Under the pieces are notes generated by a model. That model was not told the DNA's origin. It searched no databases and worked only from the letters and a program-made list of their open reading frames with translations. 64,000 nucleotides of DNA from Agreia sp. VKM Ac-1783 (GTDB lineage Bacteria; Actinomycetota; Actinomycetes; Actinomycetales; Microbacteriaceae): contig NZ_FXWI01000002.1 of NCBI RefSeq assembly GCF_900177765.1, positions 310,001 to 374,000 of the forward strand, read 5' to 3'. Shown piece after piece: positions 43,455 through 52,647 of the stretch. The translations under genes were made by a program, and so were the position numbers. The first letter of the stretch is position 1; the number at the start of each line of letters is the position of its first letter.

Positions 43455-44054
43455 ATGAACGCCGTGCCCTTGCATCTCCCCACGCTGTTTGGAGAGCACG
43501 TACGCCTTCGAGAGTGGCGGCAGTCCGATACTGCGATCGTGCGCGATGCATCCCATGATCCGCTGATCCCGCTTTTGACGACCGTGCCCGACACGGCGGG
43601 CGAGCCTGAGGCGTTGGCGTTCATCGAGCGCCAGAACCAGCGGGTCGAATCAGGCGCAGGCTACGTCTTTGCGATCGCAAACGAAGACGATCGAGCCGTC
43701 GGCCATATCGGCCTTTTCTTCACGAACGGCGCGGGCGCGCGCGCCAGTATCGGGTACTGGGTCGGTCCTTCTGAGCGCAGACGCGGATACGCTGCGGACG
43801 CGCTCGCCACGCTGACGTCCTGGTCGCTGAGACTTCACGATCTTGATCGGCTCGAGTTGTATGTGGAGCCGTGGAACGTCGGCTCGTGGAGAGCGGCGGA
43901 GAAAGCCGGTTACGAGCGTGAGGGCCTGTTGCGTGCGTGGGAACGAATCGACGGTCGCCCCCGGGACATGTACATGTACGCTCGGATCACCGATCGCGCG
44001 CGCACAGAACAGACAGAGCAACAGGGGTGGGCCCTACCGGGCTCGAACCGATGA
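43455..44054 (+). CDS. GNAT family N-acetyltransferase (RimJ/RimL-like)
   Basis: A 199-residue acetyltransferase with the RimJ-type layout: HVRLREWRQSDTAIVRDA, FAIANEDDRAVGHIGLF, the acetyl-CoA loop GPSERRRGYAADALATLTSW and WNVGSWRAAEKAGYEREGLL. It may act on ribosomal proteins or small amines, but the substrate is unknown. The last nine or so codons run into the 3' part of the oppositely oriented tRNA-Val gene (27 bp overlap), so the tail after GRPRDMYMYARI is not conserved-looking. Confidence 0.88.
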   Translation: MNAVPLHLPTLFGEHVRLREWRQSDTAIVRDASHDPLIPLLTTVPDTAGEPEALAFIERQNQRVESGAGYVFAIANEDDRAVGHIGLFFTNGAGARASIGYWVGPSERRRGYAADALATLTSWSLRLHDLDRLELYVEPWNVGSWRAAEKAGYEREGLLRAWERIDGRPRDMYMYARITDRARTEQTEQQGWALPGSNR

Positions 44055-44100
44055 CATCCACGGTGTAAACGTGGCGCTCTACCAACTGAGCTAAAGGCCC
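44028..44100 (-). tRNA. tRNA-Val (anticodon UAC)
   Basis: A 73-nt cloverleaf on the minus strand: acceptor GGGCCTT with AGGGCCC, D-arm GCTCAGTTGGTAGAGC, anticodon stem CCACG with CGTGG around loop TTTACAC (anticodon TAC), and T-arm GGTTCGAGCCC. Discriminator A. CCA is not encoded (CCC follows). Confidence 0.95.
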
Positions 44101-44174
44101 CTGCATCACGAGAAAACTCATCTTCGTGCGGTGAACAGATTACACGCTCGCGGCGCAAAGCCGGAATCCGGCGG

Positions 44175-45428
44175 TCAGTCCGCCAGGGCGTATCCGTGGG
44201 CGGGCACCCTGTTTCCGCGAAGCGTGACCTCGTCGTCCGTCAGATTGATCGCCAGCGTCGCGCTGCCCTCACCTGAGCGTGCCGTTGCCTCGAGCAGAAG
44301 CGTCTCGTTCGCCAGTTCGACCACCTCAATGCGCGCGTCGTGCAGCCACGCGTGCTGGCGACGGAAGGCGATCAACCGCTGGTGCAGCTCGAAGACCTCG
44401 TTGCGCTGCCATTCCGACGCACCTCGGTCGGCCTCCGGCCTCACTGCGTCGTCTCCCCCGGCCCTGTCTTCCTTCACGCCGGTCAGGCCGCGCTCGTCGC
44501 CGTAGTACACGCTCGGAACGCCGGGCAGGAAGAACAGGAGAGCGTGCGCGAGCTGTGCATGTCGGCTGTCGGAGATGAGCGACGCGATGCGGGTGACGTC
44601 GTGGTTTCCCACGAAAGTGAGCGGCGCGAAACGCTCCACGAACTCCTGGTGCCGCTCCAGCGACCACGCCAGTTCGAAGAAGTTCTTCTCGTTCAGCGAG
44701 TTCCAGATCGCCTTCCACAGCTCGTACTGGGTCACGGAATCCATGCCGGACTTGTCGACGATGGCGGCGTAGTCGCCGTGGATGACCTCTCCCACGATCC
44801 ACACGTCGGGATGCGTCGAGCGGACCGCGTCGAGGATCGGCCGCCAGGCATCCGGTGCCACGGCGTACGCCGCGTCGAGCCGCCAGCCGTCAGCACCGCG
44901 GTCGAGCCAGTGCCGCATAACGCGCGTCACATAATCGGCAGCGGGCGGATGCGCGAGGTCGAGTTCGACGAGATGGCCGTGGCCCTCGAAGACGGCCGGC
45001 TTCAGCTCGGCGTCGGGCGCCTGATCTGCGTCGAGACGGAACCATGCCGCCTCGGCCGAACCCGGGCCGGCCGCGACCGCGGCCTGCCAGAGGGGGTTGC
45101 TGCGGGCGACATGATTGAAGACGCCGTCGAGGAGCAGGCGGATGCCGCGTTCGCGGCACGCCGCCACGAGCGCATCGAAGTCGCCGTCATCACCCAGTCT
45201 CGGATCGATCGAAAGGTGATCGATCGTGTCGTAACCGTGGGTCTCGGAGTCGAAGATCGGCCCGAGAGCGAGGCCGTTCGCGCCGAGATCGACGACGTCA
45301 CCGAGCCACGGCACGATCTCGCCGAGTCGATGCTCGACGGGCACGTGCGTATTCGACGTGGTGTCAGCTCCGACGAAGCCCAATGGGTAGATGTGCCACC
45401 AGATGACGTGCTCTGTCCATGCGGGCAT
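44175..45428 (-). CDS. GH13 alpha-amylase-like glycosidase, cytoplasmic
   Basis: A 417-residue alpha-amylase family enzyme with all four GH13 motifs: DGVFNHV (101-107), GWRLDAAYAV with nucleophile D185, GEVIHG with acid/base E214, and FVGNHDVTR with H276-D277. No signal peptide, so it acts on internal alpha-glucans or maltooligosaccharides. The N-terminal WWHIYPLGFVGAD and the short length suggest a neopullulanase- or amylosucrase-like branch. It stops eight bases after the AhpE gene start side; ATG 45428 lies about 10 bp downstream of the AhpE stop in the same direction, so they may be co-transcribed. Confidence 0.9.
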   Translation of the reverse strand: MPAWTEHVIWWHIYPLGFVGADTTSNTHVPVEHRLGEIVPWLGDVVDLGANGLALGPIFDSETHGYDTIDHLSIDPRLGDDGDFDALVAACRERGIRLLLDGVFNHVARSNPLWQAAVAAGPGSAEAAWFRLDADQAPDAELKPAVFEGHGHLVELDLAHPPAADYVTRVMRHWLDRGADGWRLDAAYAVAPDAWRPILDAVRSTHPDVWIVGEVIHGDYAAIVDKSGMDSVTQYELWKAIWNSLNEKNFFELAWSLERHQEFVERFAPLTFVGNHDVTRIASLISDSRHAQLAHALLFFLPGVPSVYYGDERGLTGVKEDRAGGDDAVRPEADRGASEWQRNEVFELHQRLIAFRRQHAWLHDARIEVVELANETLLLEATARSGEGSATLAINLTDDEVTLRGNRVPAHGYALAD

Positions 45429-45436
45429 GCGTCGAC

Positions 45437-45910
45437 TCAGGCCGCGACTGACCGCATCTCGTCGAGAGCTGCCCTGTAGGCCTCGATCGAACGAGCCTCT
45501 CCGGGGGCGGTGATGAAGCTCTCTCGGATGATGCCGTCGATGTCGATGAGGAAGGTCGCACGGTTCGCGAAGCCCTTGCCGTCGAGGAAGACGCCGTACT
45601 CCTTGGCGACGGCACCGTGCGGCCAGAAGTCAGCCAGCAGCGTGAAGTCATAGCCCTGCACCTCGGCCCACGAACGCAATGCGGACTTGGAGTCGACCGA
45701 GATGCCGAGAAGCTCGACGTCGTTGTCCTTGAAGAGGTTGAGGTTCTCTTCGAGTGCGCAGAGTTCGCTCGTGCAGGTTCCGGAGAATGCGAGAGGGAAG
45801 AAGACGAGAGCCACGGCCTTCTTGCCGCGGAACTGGCTCAACCGGATTCGCTCGCCGAACTGGTTGGCGAGGTCGAAATCGGGAGCGCGGGTGTCGTTCT
45901 CCAAAGCCAT
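45437..45910 (-). CDS. Peroxiredoxin, AhpE type
   Basis: A 157-residue peroxiredoxin of the one-cysteine AhpE group. The peroxidatic Cys is C46 in FFPLAFSGTCTSEL; a further Cys is C51. The usual Prx order is present: APDFDLANQFGERIRLSQF, then LGISVDSKSALRSWAEVQG and RATFLIDIDGIIRES. It reduces hydrogen peroxide or peroxynitrite using a thiol donor that is not known. ATG 45910 follows AAAGGAAT; longer frames are without similarity. The alpha-amylase gene follows on the same strand. Confidence 0.93.
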   Translation of the reverse strand: MALENDTRAPDFDLANQFGERIRLSQFRGKKAVALVFFPLAFSGTCTSELCALEENLNLFKDNDVELLGISVDSKSALRSWAEVQGYDFTLLADFWPHGAVAKEYGVFLDGKGFANRATFLIDIDGIIRESFITAPGEARSIEAYRAALDEMRSVAA

Positions 45911-46151
45911 GATCGTTCTGATTCCTTTCGCGAGCGGGGATGGACGCCTTGTGGGCCCCGACCTGGGTGCCCGTTCGCTGAACGTCGCCGATCCTACGCC
46001 TGATCCCAGGGAGTACCAACCGGAACGCGGCCAGAGTGCCGTCAACATTCACTAGGCTGGAGGATGGCGCGCATCCCGACGCCCGGACACGAATCCGGGC
46101 ACGGCTCGCACCAGCACTAGAAAATCTGTCACCCACAGAAAGAGGTCGACG

Positions 46152-48878
46152 TTGACTGTCAACGACCAGGACCCGTACTCGGTTAGCTCGACCGATTCCG
46201 ATCCCGAAGAAACCGCGGAGTGGAACGAGTCACTCGACCAGCTGGTTGCGGCTCACGGCCACGGGCGTGCGCGCGAGATCATGCTGAGCCTGCTGAAGCG
46301 AAGCAAAGAGCTGCACCTCGGTGTGCCGATGGTTCCCACCACCGACTACATCAACACCATTGCCTCCGAAAACGAGCCCGAGTTCCCGGGCAATGAAGAG
46401 ATCGAGCGCCGTTACCGCGCATGGATCCGCTGGAACGCCGCCGTGCTCGTGCACCGCGCCCAGCGACCCGGCATCGCCGTCGGCGGCCACATCTCGACCT
46501 ACGCGTCGAGCGCCGCCCTCTACGAGGTCGGATTCAACCACTTCTTCCGTGGTCAAGACCACGCATCCGGCGGAGACCAGATCTTCGTCCAGGGCCACGC
46601 GTCCCCCGGAACCTACGCTCGAGCGTTCCTCGAGGGCCGCCTGGGCGAGAACCAGCTCGACGGCTTCCGCCAGGAGAAGTCGCACGTGGGCGGCGGACTC
46701 TCGTCGTACCCCCACCCGCGCCTGATGCCCGAATTCTGGCAGTTCCCGACTGTGTCGATGGGCCTCGGCCCCATCAACGCGATCTACCAGGCACAGCTGG
46801 CCAAGTACGTCACCAACCGCGGCATCAAGGATGCGTCCGATCAGCAGGTCTGGGCATTCCTCGGCGACGGCGAGATGGACGAGGTCGAGAGCCGCGGACA
46901 GCTGCAGGTCGCGGCGAACGAGGGCCTCGACAACCTCAACTTCGTCATCAACTGCAACCTGCAGCGCCTCGACGGCCCTGTACGCGGAAACGGCAAGATC
47001 ATCCAGGAGCTCGAGAGCTTCTTCCGTGGTGCCGGATGGAACGTCATCAAGGTCATCTGGGGCCGCGAGTGGGACTCGCTGCTCGCCAACGACACCGATG
47101 GCGCGCTGCTCAACCTCATGAACACGACTCCGGATGGCGACTTCCAGACGTACAAGACTGAAGACGGCGCGTACGTGCGCGAGAACTTCTTCGGTCGCGA
47201 CCCCCGCGCTCTCAAGCTCGTCGAGAACTACACCGACGACGACGTGTGGAACCTCAAGCGCGGTGGACACGATTACCGCAAGGTCTACGCGGCGTTCAAG
47301 GCTGCGGCCGAGCACAAGGGCCAGCCCACCGTCATCCTCGCCCACACCATCAAGGGCTACGGCCTGGGCAAGAGCTTCGAGGGCCGCAATGCGACCCACC
47401 AGATGAAGAAGATGACGCTCGACAACCTCAAGTCGTTCCGCGACGAGCTTCGCATTCCCATCACCGACGCCCAGCTCGAGGAGAACCCCTACCTGCCGCC
47501 GTATTACAAGCCGGCAGAGGGCGACGAGGCCATCGAGTACCTGCACGAGCGTCGACGCGAACTCGGCGGTTACCTGCCCGAGCGTCGCTCGAAGTACGAG
47601 CAGTTCGATCTGCCTGACGACTCCGCCTACCAGACCCTCAAGAAGGGTTCGGGAACTCAGGAGATCGCCACGACCATGGCCTTCGTGCGTCTCCTCAAAG
47701 ATCTGACGCGCTCCAAGGGTTTCGGTCACCGCATCGTGCCGATCATCCCCGATGAGGCCCGCACCTTCGGTCTCGACGCGTTCTTCCCGACGTCGAAGAT
47801 CTACAACCCGAACGGCCAGAACTACACCTCGGTCGACCGCGACCTGCTGCTCGCCTACAAGGAGAGCCCTCAGGGAACGATCATCCACGTGGGCATCAAC
47901 GAGGCCGGCGCGCTGGCCGCGTTCACGGCGGTGGGCACCTCGTATTCGACACACGGCGAGCCGCTCATTCCGGTCTACGTGTTCTACTCGATGTTCGGTT
48001 TCCAGCGCACGGGTGACGCCCTGTGGGCCGCCGGAGACCAGATGGCTCGCGGATTCGTGATCGGTGCCACCGCCGGCCGCACGACCCTGACCGGTGAGGG
48101 CCTGCAGCACGCCGACGGACACTCTCTGCTGCTCGCCTCCACGAACCCGGCCGTCGTCTCGTACGACGCCGCCTACGGTTACGAGATCAACCACATCGTT
48201 CGCGACGGTCTCGAGCGCATGTACGGCGGATCGCACAGCGACCCCAACGTCATGTACTACCTGACGGTCTACAACGAGCCGCACGTGCAGCCGGCCGAGC
48301 CCGAGGGCCTCGACGTCGACGGCGTGCTCCGCGGCATCTACAAGCTGAAGAACGGCACCGTCGAGGGTCCGAAGGCGAACATCCTCGCCTCCGGCGTCGC
48401 GGTCCCCTGGGCTCTCGAGGCGCAGCAGCTTCTGGCCGACGACTGGGGCGTCTCCGCCGACGTGTGGAGCGTGACATCGTGGACCGAGCTCCGTCGCGAC
48501 GGGCTGAAGGCCGAGGAGCACAACTTCCTCAACCCGAACGCCCCCAAGCAGACGGCGTACGTCACGACGAAGCTAGCCGACGCTGCCGGACCGTTCGTGG
48601 CGGTGACCGACTACATGCACGCGGTGCCCGATCAGATCAGGCAGTTCGTTCCCGGTGACTACGCCACGCTCGGCGCCGACGACTTCGGCTTCTCGGACAC
48701 CCGACCCGCGGCTCGTCGCTTCTTCAAGATCGACGGTCCGTCGGTTGTGGTGCGCACCCTCGAGCAGCTCGCTGCCAAGGGCGAGGTCGACGCCTCGGCA
48801 CCGGCCTGGGCCATCGAGAAGTACCGTCTGTACGACGTGACGGCCGGAACGTCGGGTTCCGCAGGCGGAGAGAGCTGA
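46152..48878 (+). CDS. aceE: Pyruvate dehydrogenase E1 component, homodimeric (AceE)
   Basis: Thiamine diphosphate-dependent E1, 908 residues, the homodimeric type used in actinobacteria and proteobacteria. It decarboxylates pyruvate and acetylates the lipoyl group of E2. The ThDP motif is seen as [12 protein letters not shown] plus the Asn region [19 protein letters not shown]; other blocks are [26 protein letters not shown] and [14 protein letters not shown]. The start is TTG 46152, six bases after AAAGAGG. No E2 gene is adjacent; the E2/E3 pair sucB-lpdA at 22.2-25.2 kb probably serves it. The gene is divergent from ahpE and is followed by fasR. Confidence 0.96.
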   Translation: MTVNDQDPYSVSSTDSDPEETAEWNESLDQLVAAHGHGRAREIMLSLLKRSKELHLGVPMVPTTDYINTIASENEPEFPGNEEIERRYRAWIRWNAAVLVHRAQRPGIAVGGHISTYASSAALYEVGFNHFFRGQDHASGGDQIFVQGHASPGTYARAFLEGRLGENQLDGFRQEKSHVGGGLSSYPHPRLMPEFWQFPTVSMGLGPINAIYQAQLAKYVTNRGIKDASDQQVWAFLGDGEMDEVESRGQLQVAANEGLDNLNFVINCNLQRLDGPVRGNGKIIQELESFFRGAGWNVIKVIWGREWDSLLANDTDGALLNLMNTTPDGDFQTYKTEDGAYVRENFFGRDPRALKLVENYTDDDVWNLKRGGHDYRKVYAAFKAAAEHKGQPTVILAHTIKGYGLGKSFEGRNATHQMKKMTLDNLKSFRDELRIPITDAQLEENPYLPPYYKPAEGDEAIEYLHERRRELGGYLPERRSKYEQFDLPDDSAYQTLKKGSGTQEIATTMAFVRLLKDLTRSKGFGHRIVPIIPDEARTFGLDAFFPTSKIYNPNGQNYTSVDRDLLLAYKESPQGTIIHVGINEAGALAAFTAVGTSYSTHGEPLIPVYVFYSMFGFQRTGDALWAAGDQMARGFVIGATAGRTTLTGEGLQHADGHSLLLASTNPAVVSYDAAYGYEINHIVRDGLERMYGGSHSDPNVMYYLTVYNEPHVQPAEPEGLDVDGVLRGIYKLKNGTVEGPKANILASGVAVPWALEAQQLLADDWGVSADVWSVTSWTELRRDGLKAEEHNFLNPNAPKQTAYVTTKLADAAGPFVAVTDYMHAVPDQIRQFVPGDYATLGADDFGFSDTRPAARRFFKIDGPSVVVRTLEQLAAKGEVDASAPAWAIEKYRLYDVTAGTSGSAGGES

Positions 48879-48944
48879 CGAACGCGCCACGGCCGAAGCG
48901 TTCGATGAACAGATCTAGCGCGCCGATCGACGAGACGACCGAGC

Positions 48945-50174
48945 ATGGCCAAGAGTAAAGCGGAGACACTCGCGTGGCTCCGCACCATCTCGGGTGAGCT
49001 CGCGACCGCGACGATCAAGCGCCTCGACGCGACGCTGCCCTGGTACGGCGACATGCCACCAGGGCGGCGGAGCGCCGTCGGTCTCGTCGCGCAGGCAGGT
49101 ATCAAGTCGTTCATCCAGTGGTACGAGGATCCCTCCACCACCACGTGGATCGCGTCCGACGTCTTCGGATCCGCGCCGCGCGAGCTCCTGCGCTCGGTGA
49201 CGCTGCAGCAGACGCTTCAGCTGATCCGCGTGGTCGTCGAGGTCGTCGAAGACCGGGTCAAGGGCGCGGATGCCTCGCTGCGCGAGGCCATCCTGCTGTA
49301 TTCGCGCGAGATCGCGTTCGCATCCGCCGATGTCTATGCTCGCGCCGCCGAGGCCCGTGGTCTCTGGGACGCGCGCCTCGAGGCCCTCGTCGTCGATTCG
49401 ATCCTCAGTGGCGAATACGATGACGAACTGCCCTCCCGCATCGCGGCGTTGGGCTGGCACGGTCACGGTGAGGTGAGCGTCCTCGTCGGAACGACCCCGC
49501 GAGTCCTCGATGTAGACCAGCTGCGCCGCACGGCCAGGCACCTTCAGGCAGACGTTCTGATCGGCGTTCAGGGCAACCGCCTCGTCCTCGTCATCGGTCG
49601 ATCGATTCCCGCGCCCGGCAGCGCGACTCCGGCGAGCGAAGCGGCGTCGGCCGCGGAGACCGACGAGACGAACGCCGAGCCGACCCTGAGCTTCATGGAC
49701 ATCGCTCGTGCGCTCGAGCCGGGATTCGGCCCCGGCCATCTCGTTCTCGGGCACGAGGTGCCGAGCCTGGTCGACGCATCCAGAAGTGCCAAAGCAGCGC
49801 TGGCCGGTTTCGCCGTGGCTCGCGCATGGCGCAACGCCCCGCGGCCCACCCTCGCCGACGACCTGCTGCCCGAGCGTGCGCTCGCCGGAGACCCGTTGGC
49901 GCGCTCGACGCTCGTCAACCGCGTATACCGCCCGCTGCAAGACCAGTCGCCGGAGTTGATGGCGACGCTCTGGTGCTACCTCGACAACGGCCGCTCGCTC
50001 GAGGCGACAGCTCGAGAGCTCTACGTTCACCCCAATACGGTGCGCTACCGCCTCAAGCGCGTGTCCCAGGTCATCGGATGGGACGCGACGGGAGCGCGCG
50101 AGGCGCTGATCCTGCAATCGGCGCTCATCCTCGGAACGATGCACGACCATGAGGGTGGCGGCGCACGACGGTGA
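48945..50174 (+). CDS. fasR: FasR-like transcriptional regulator of fatty-acid synthesis (PucR C-terminal HTH)
   Basis: A 409-residue regulator of the Streptomyces FasR type, an activator of the fabD-fabH-acpP-fabF operon. The N-terminal and central regions hold a sensory domain (about 1-250), with an Ala/Glu-rich loop near 225-245. The C-terminal PucR-type helix-turn-helix is GRSLEATARELYVHPNTVRYRLKR (about residues 346-369, quoted as location) followed by VSQVIGWDATGAREALILQS. The position directly upstream of fabD supports the call. ATG 48945 has only a weak ribosome site. It is 66 bp after aceE in the same direction, so supply of acetyl-CoA and fatty-acid synthesis may be coordinated. Confidence 0.9.
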   Translation: MAKSKAETLAWLRTISGELATATIKRLDATLPWYGDMPPGRRSAVGLVAQAGIKSFIQWYEDPSTTTWIASDVFGSAPRELLRSVTLQQTLQLIRVVVEVVEDRVKGADASLREAILLYSREIAFASADVYARAAEARGLWDARLEALVVDSILSGEYDDELPSRIAALGWHGHGEVSVLVGTTPRVLDVDQLRRTARHLQADVLIGVQGNRLVLVIGRSIPAPGSATPASEAASAAETDETNAEPTLSFMDIARALEPGFGPGHLVLGHEVPSLVDASRSAKAALAGFAVARAWRNAPRPTLADDLLPERALAGDPLARSTLVNRVYRPLQDQSPELMATLWCYLDNGRSLEATARELYVHPNTVRYRLKRVSQVIGWDATGAREALILQSALILGTMHDHEGGGARR

Positions 50175-50264
50175 CGCGGCCCTGTACCCTTTCGACAGCA
50201 GTTCTCGCCATTGTTGGTGGGAATTGCACACACCTTTGATCTCAACTCTTGGGAGGATGATCTA

Positions 50265-51185
50265 GTGATCGTCATCGTCTGCCCCGGCCAGGGTTCTCAA
50301 ACCCCCGGCTTCCTCTCTCCTTGGCTCGATGTATCGGGTTATCGCGAACACCTCGACGAGTTGGGAGCCGCTGCCGGCCTCGATCTCGTGGCTCATGGCA
50401 CGACGAGCGATGCCGACACGATTCGTGACACCGCCGTCGCCCAGCCGCTGATCGTCGCTGCCGGCATCCTGACCCTTCGCGCACTGCTGGCCGACGGTCG
50501 CGTCGAGCGCATCGGCGGCATCGCGGGCCACTCTGTCGGCGAGATCACGGCGGCAGCAGGCGCCGGCGTATTGACCGAGACGGATGCGATGGCTTTCGTT
50601 CGTCAGCGCGGGCTCGCGATGGCCGCGGCCGCCGCAGAGACGTCGACCGGCATGAGCGCGGTCGTGGGTGCCGACGAGCAGGAGCTCCTCGCCCGACTCG
50701 ATTCGCTCGGACTGCAGCCCGCCAACTTTAATGGCGGTGGCCAGATCGTGGTGGCCGGTGCGCCGGACGCCCTCGCTGCCCTCGCCGCAGAACCCCCGGT
50801 GAAGGCCCGGGTCATTCCCCTGCAGGTAGCCGGCGCGTTCCACACGCGCTACATGACGCCCGCCGTGGCGACACTCACCGAGGTAGCCTCGCGACTCGAC
50901 GCGCACGACCCCACGACCACTCTCTGGACGAACAAAGACGGCAGCGTCGTGACGAGCGGTCGCGAGTTCGTCGATCTGCTCGTCGGCCAGGTCTCGTCAC
51001 CCGTTCGATGGGATCTCGACATGGAGGCCTTCGCGAACGCCGGGGTCACCGGAATCATCGAGGTCGCGCCCGCCGGCGCCTTGACCGGCCTCGCAAAGCG
51101 TGGCCTTCGCGGCGTGCCCGCCGTCGCAGTCAAAACCCCTGACGACCTCGAGGCGGCGTTCGCACTGCTCGACGGCGACGCGTGA
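50265..51185 (+). CDS. fabD: Malonyl-CoA:ACP transacylase
   Basis: Loads malonyl groups onto ACP for type II fatty-acid synthesis; 306 residues. The nucleophile is S90 in GIAGHSVGEIT, the catalytic His H193 in AGAFHTRYMTPA, and the N-terminal strand IVIVCPGQGSQTPGF has the Gln of the oxyanion hole. The start is GTG 50265, eight bases after GGGAGGA. The stop TGA at 51183 overlaps a possible GTG for fabH. First gene of the fabD-fabH-acpP-fabF cluster. Confidence 0.96.
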   Translation: MIVIVCPGQGSQTPGFLSPWLDVSGYREHLDELGAAAGLDLVAHGTTSDADTIRDTAVAQPLIVAAGILTLRALLADGRVERIGGIAGHSVGEITAAAGAGVLTETDAMAFVRQRGLAMAAAAAETSTGMSAVVGADEQELLARLDSLGLQPANFNGGGQIVVAGAPDALAALAAEPPVKARVIPLQVAGAFHTRYMTPAVATLTEVASRLDAHDPTTTLWTNKDGSVVTSGREFVDLLVGQVSSPVRWDLDMEAFANAGVTGIIEVAPAGALTGLAKRGLRGVPAVAVKTPDDLEAAFALLDGDA

Positions 51186-51220
51186 ACCCGACACCCGATT
51201 CGATCCACCCGGAGACTCTT

Positions 51221-52228
51221 ATGAAGCATGCCCCGCTCAAGCAGAATCGCGGAAGCGAGTTCACTCGCATCCACAGTGTCGGCGCCGCGCGCGGCGAGAA
51301 CGTCGTTCCGAACGACGATCTCATCGGCCCGATCGACTCCTCCGACGAGTGGATCAGGCAGCGTACGGGCATCATCGAGCGTCGACGTGCCGGCAAGGAC
51401 GTGCTCGCAGTCGACCTCGCGACGACGGCCTCCCTCGAGGCCATCGAGCGGGCCGGCATCGATCCGCAGCAGATCGGCGCAGTGATCGTCGCGACCATCA
51501 GCAACCCCGTCGTCACGCCCTCGATCTCGTCGCTGCTGGCAGAGCGCGTCGGAGCGAACCCCGCCGCCGCGTACGACATCGAGGCCGCGTGCGCCGGGTA
51601 CACCTATGGCATCGCCCAGGCCGACTCGCTGATCCGTTCCGGGCTCGCCGAGTACGTGCTCGTCGTCGGCGCTGAGAAGCTCTCCGAGTTCATCGACCCG
51701 GCCGACCGCTCGATCTCGTTCCTTCTCGGCGACGGTGCGGGTGCTGCCATCGTGGGTCCCAGTGATTACGCGGGCATCTCCCCCAGCATCTGGGGTTCCG
51801 ACGGGTCGAAGTGGGACACGATCTACATGACCGGAACGCACGCGCAGTTCCGCGACGGCGAGATTGACGTGTGGCCGACCATGCGCCAGGAGGGCGCCAC
51901 GGTCTTCCGCTGGGCGGTCTGGGAGATGGCGAAGGTCGCCCAGCGCGCTCTGGACGCGGCGGGCATCACCAGTGCCGATCTCGCGGCCTTCATTCCCCAT
52001 CAGGCGAACATGCGCATCGTCGACGAGTTCGCCAAGCAGCTGAAGCTTCCCGAATCCGTCGCCATCGCGCGTGACATCGCCACGACCGGAAACACCTCGG
52101 CCGCGTCCATCCCTCTCGCGACCCATCGCCTCCTGGAGGAGAACCCGGAGCTCTCCGGCGGCCTTGCCCTGCAGATCGGTTTCGGAGCCGGTCTGGTATT
52201 CGGCGCGCAAGTCGTCGTGCTGCCTTAG
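51221..52228 (+). CDS. fabH: 3-oxoacyl-ACP synthase III (FabH)
   Basis: Condenses acyl-CoA with malonyl-ACP to start fatty-acid chains; the starter choice fixes branched or straight chains. The 335-residue product (from ATG 51221) has the triad C124 (EAACAGYTYG), H260 (PHQANMRI) and N291 (TTGNTSAAS). SSDEWIRQRTGII and GFGAGLVFGAQVV are also typical. The ATG has CCGGAGA seven bases before it; GTG 51182, which overlaps the fabD stop as GTGA, is the alternative and would add 13 residues. Confidence 0.95.
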   Translation: MKHAPLKQNRGSEFTRIHSVGAARGENVVPNDDLIGPIDSSDEWIRQRTGIIERRRAGKDVLAVDLATTASLEAIERAGIDPQQIGAVIVATISNPVVTPSISSLLAERVGANPAAAYDIEAACAGYTYGIAQADSLIRSGLAEYVLVVGAEKLSEFIDPADRSISFLLGDGAGAAIVGPSDYAGISPSIWGSDGSKWDTIYMTGTHAQFRDGEIDVWPTMRQEGATVFRWAVWEMAKVAQRALDAAGITSADLAAFIPHQANMRIVDEFAKQLKLPESVAIARDIATTGNTSAASIPLATHRLLEENPELSGGLALQIGFGAGLVFGAQVVVLP

Positions 52229-52293
52229 CCATCAACTCGTATCGCCTGACCTAAACTAAGTGACGGTCAATTCAACCCTCAAGGAGAAACACA

Positions 52294-52542
52294 ATGGCAT
52301 TGTCCACCGAAGAAGTGCTGGCCGGCCTGGCCGAACTCATCAACGACGAGACCGGTATCGCCACCGACACGGTCGAGATGGACAAGTCGTTCACCGACGA
52401 CCTGGACATCGATTCGATCTCCATGATGACGATCGTCGTCAACGCTGAAGAGAAGTTCGACGTGAAGATCCCCGACGAAGAGGTCAAGAACCTCAAGACC
52501 GTCGGAGATGCCGTCACGTTCATCGTCGCGGCACAGGACTAA
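52294..52542 (+). CDS. acpP: Acyl carrier protein
   Basis: Small acidic carrier of 82 residues for type II fatty-acid synthesis. The phosphopantetheine site is S41 in DDLDIDSISMMTIV (the family has DSLxxVE; here the Ser is followed by Ile). Helical predicted ends FDVKIPDEEVKNLKTVGDAV are typical. The ATG follows AAGGAGAAACACA. Between acpP and fabF lies a GC-rich hairpin, listed separately. Confidence 0.96.
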   Translation: MALSTEEVLAGLAELINDETGIATDTVEMDKSFTDDLDIDSISMMTIVVNAEEKFDVKIPDEEVKNLKTVGDAVTFIVAAQD

Positions 52543-52561
52543 CACTCCCCGCTGCAGCGCA

Positions 52562-52598
52562 GACGACAGGCCCGGGCATCACGCCCGGGCCCGTCGTC
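52562..52598 (+). terminator. GC-rich hairpin between acpP and fabF
   Basis: GGCCCGGGC pairs with GCCCGGGCC across ATCAC, extended by GACGAC with GTCGTC after one mismatch. There is no T-run after it. It could be an attenuating or RNA-stabilising intercistronic element rather than a full stop. Confidence 0.5.
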
Positions 52599-52647
52599 CA
52601 CGCACCGAATACTGCCCACGATTGACCACGTGCTAGAGAGTTTTTCC

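Noticed and set aside
46230-48521. Very long antisense frame (763 codons) across aceE
   Set aside because: Mirror frame of a conserved gene with high GC third positions; composition (Val/Arg/Asp/Leu-rich without structure) is that of a shadow.
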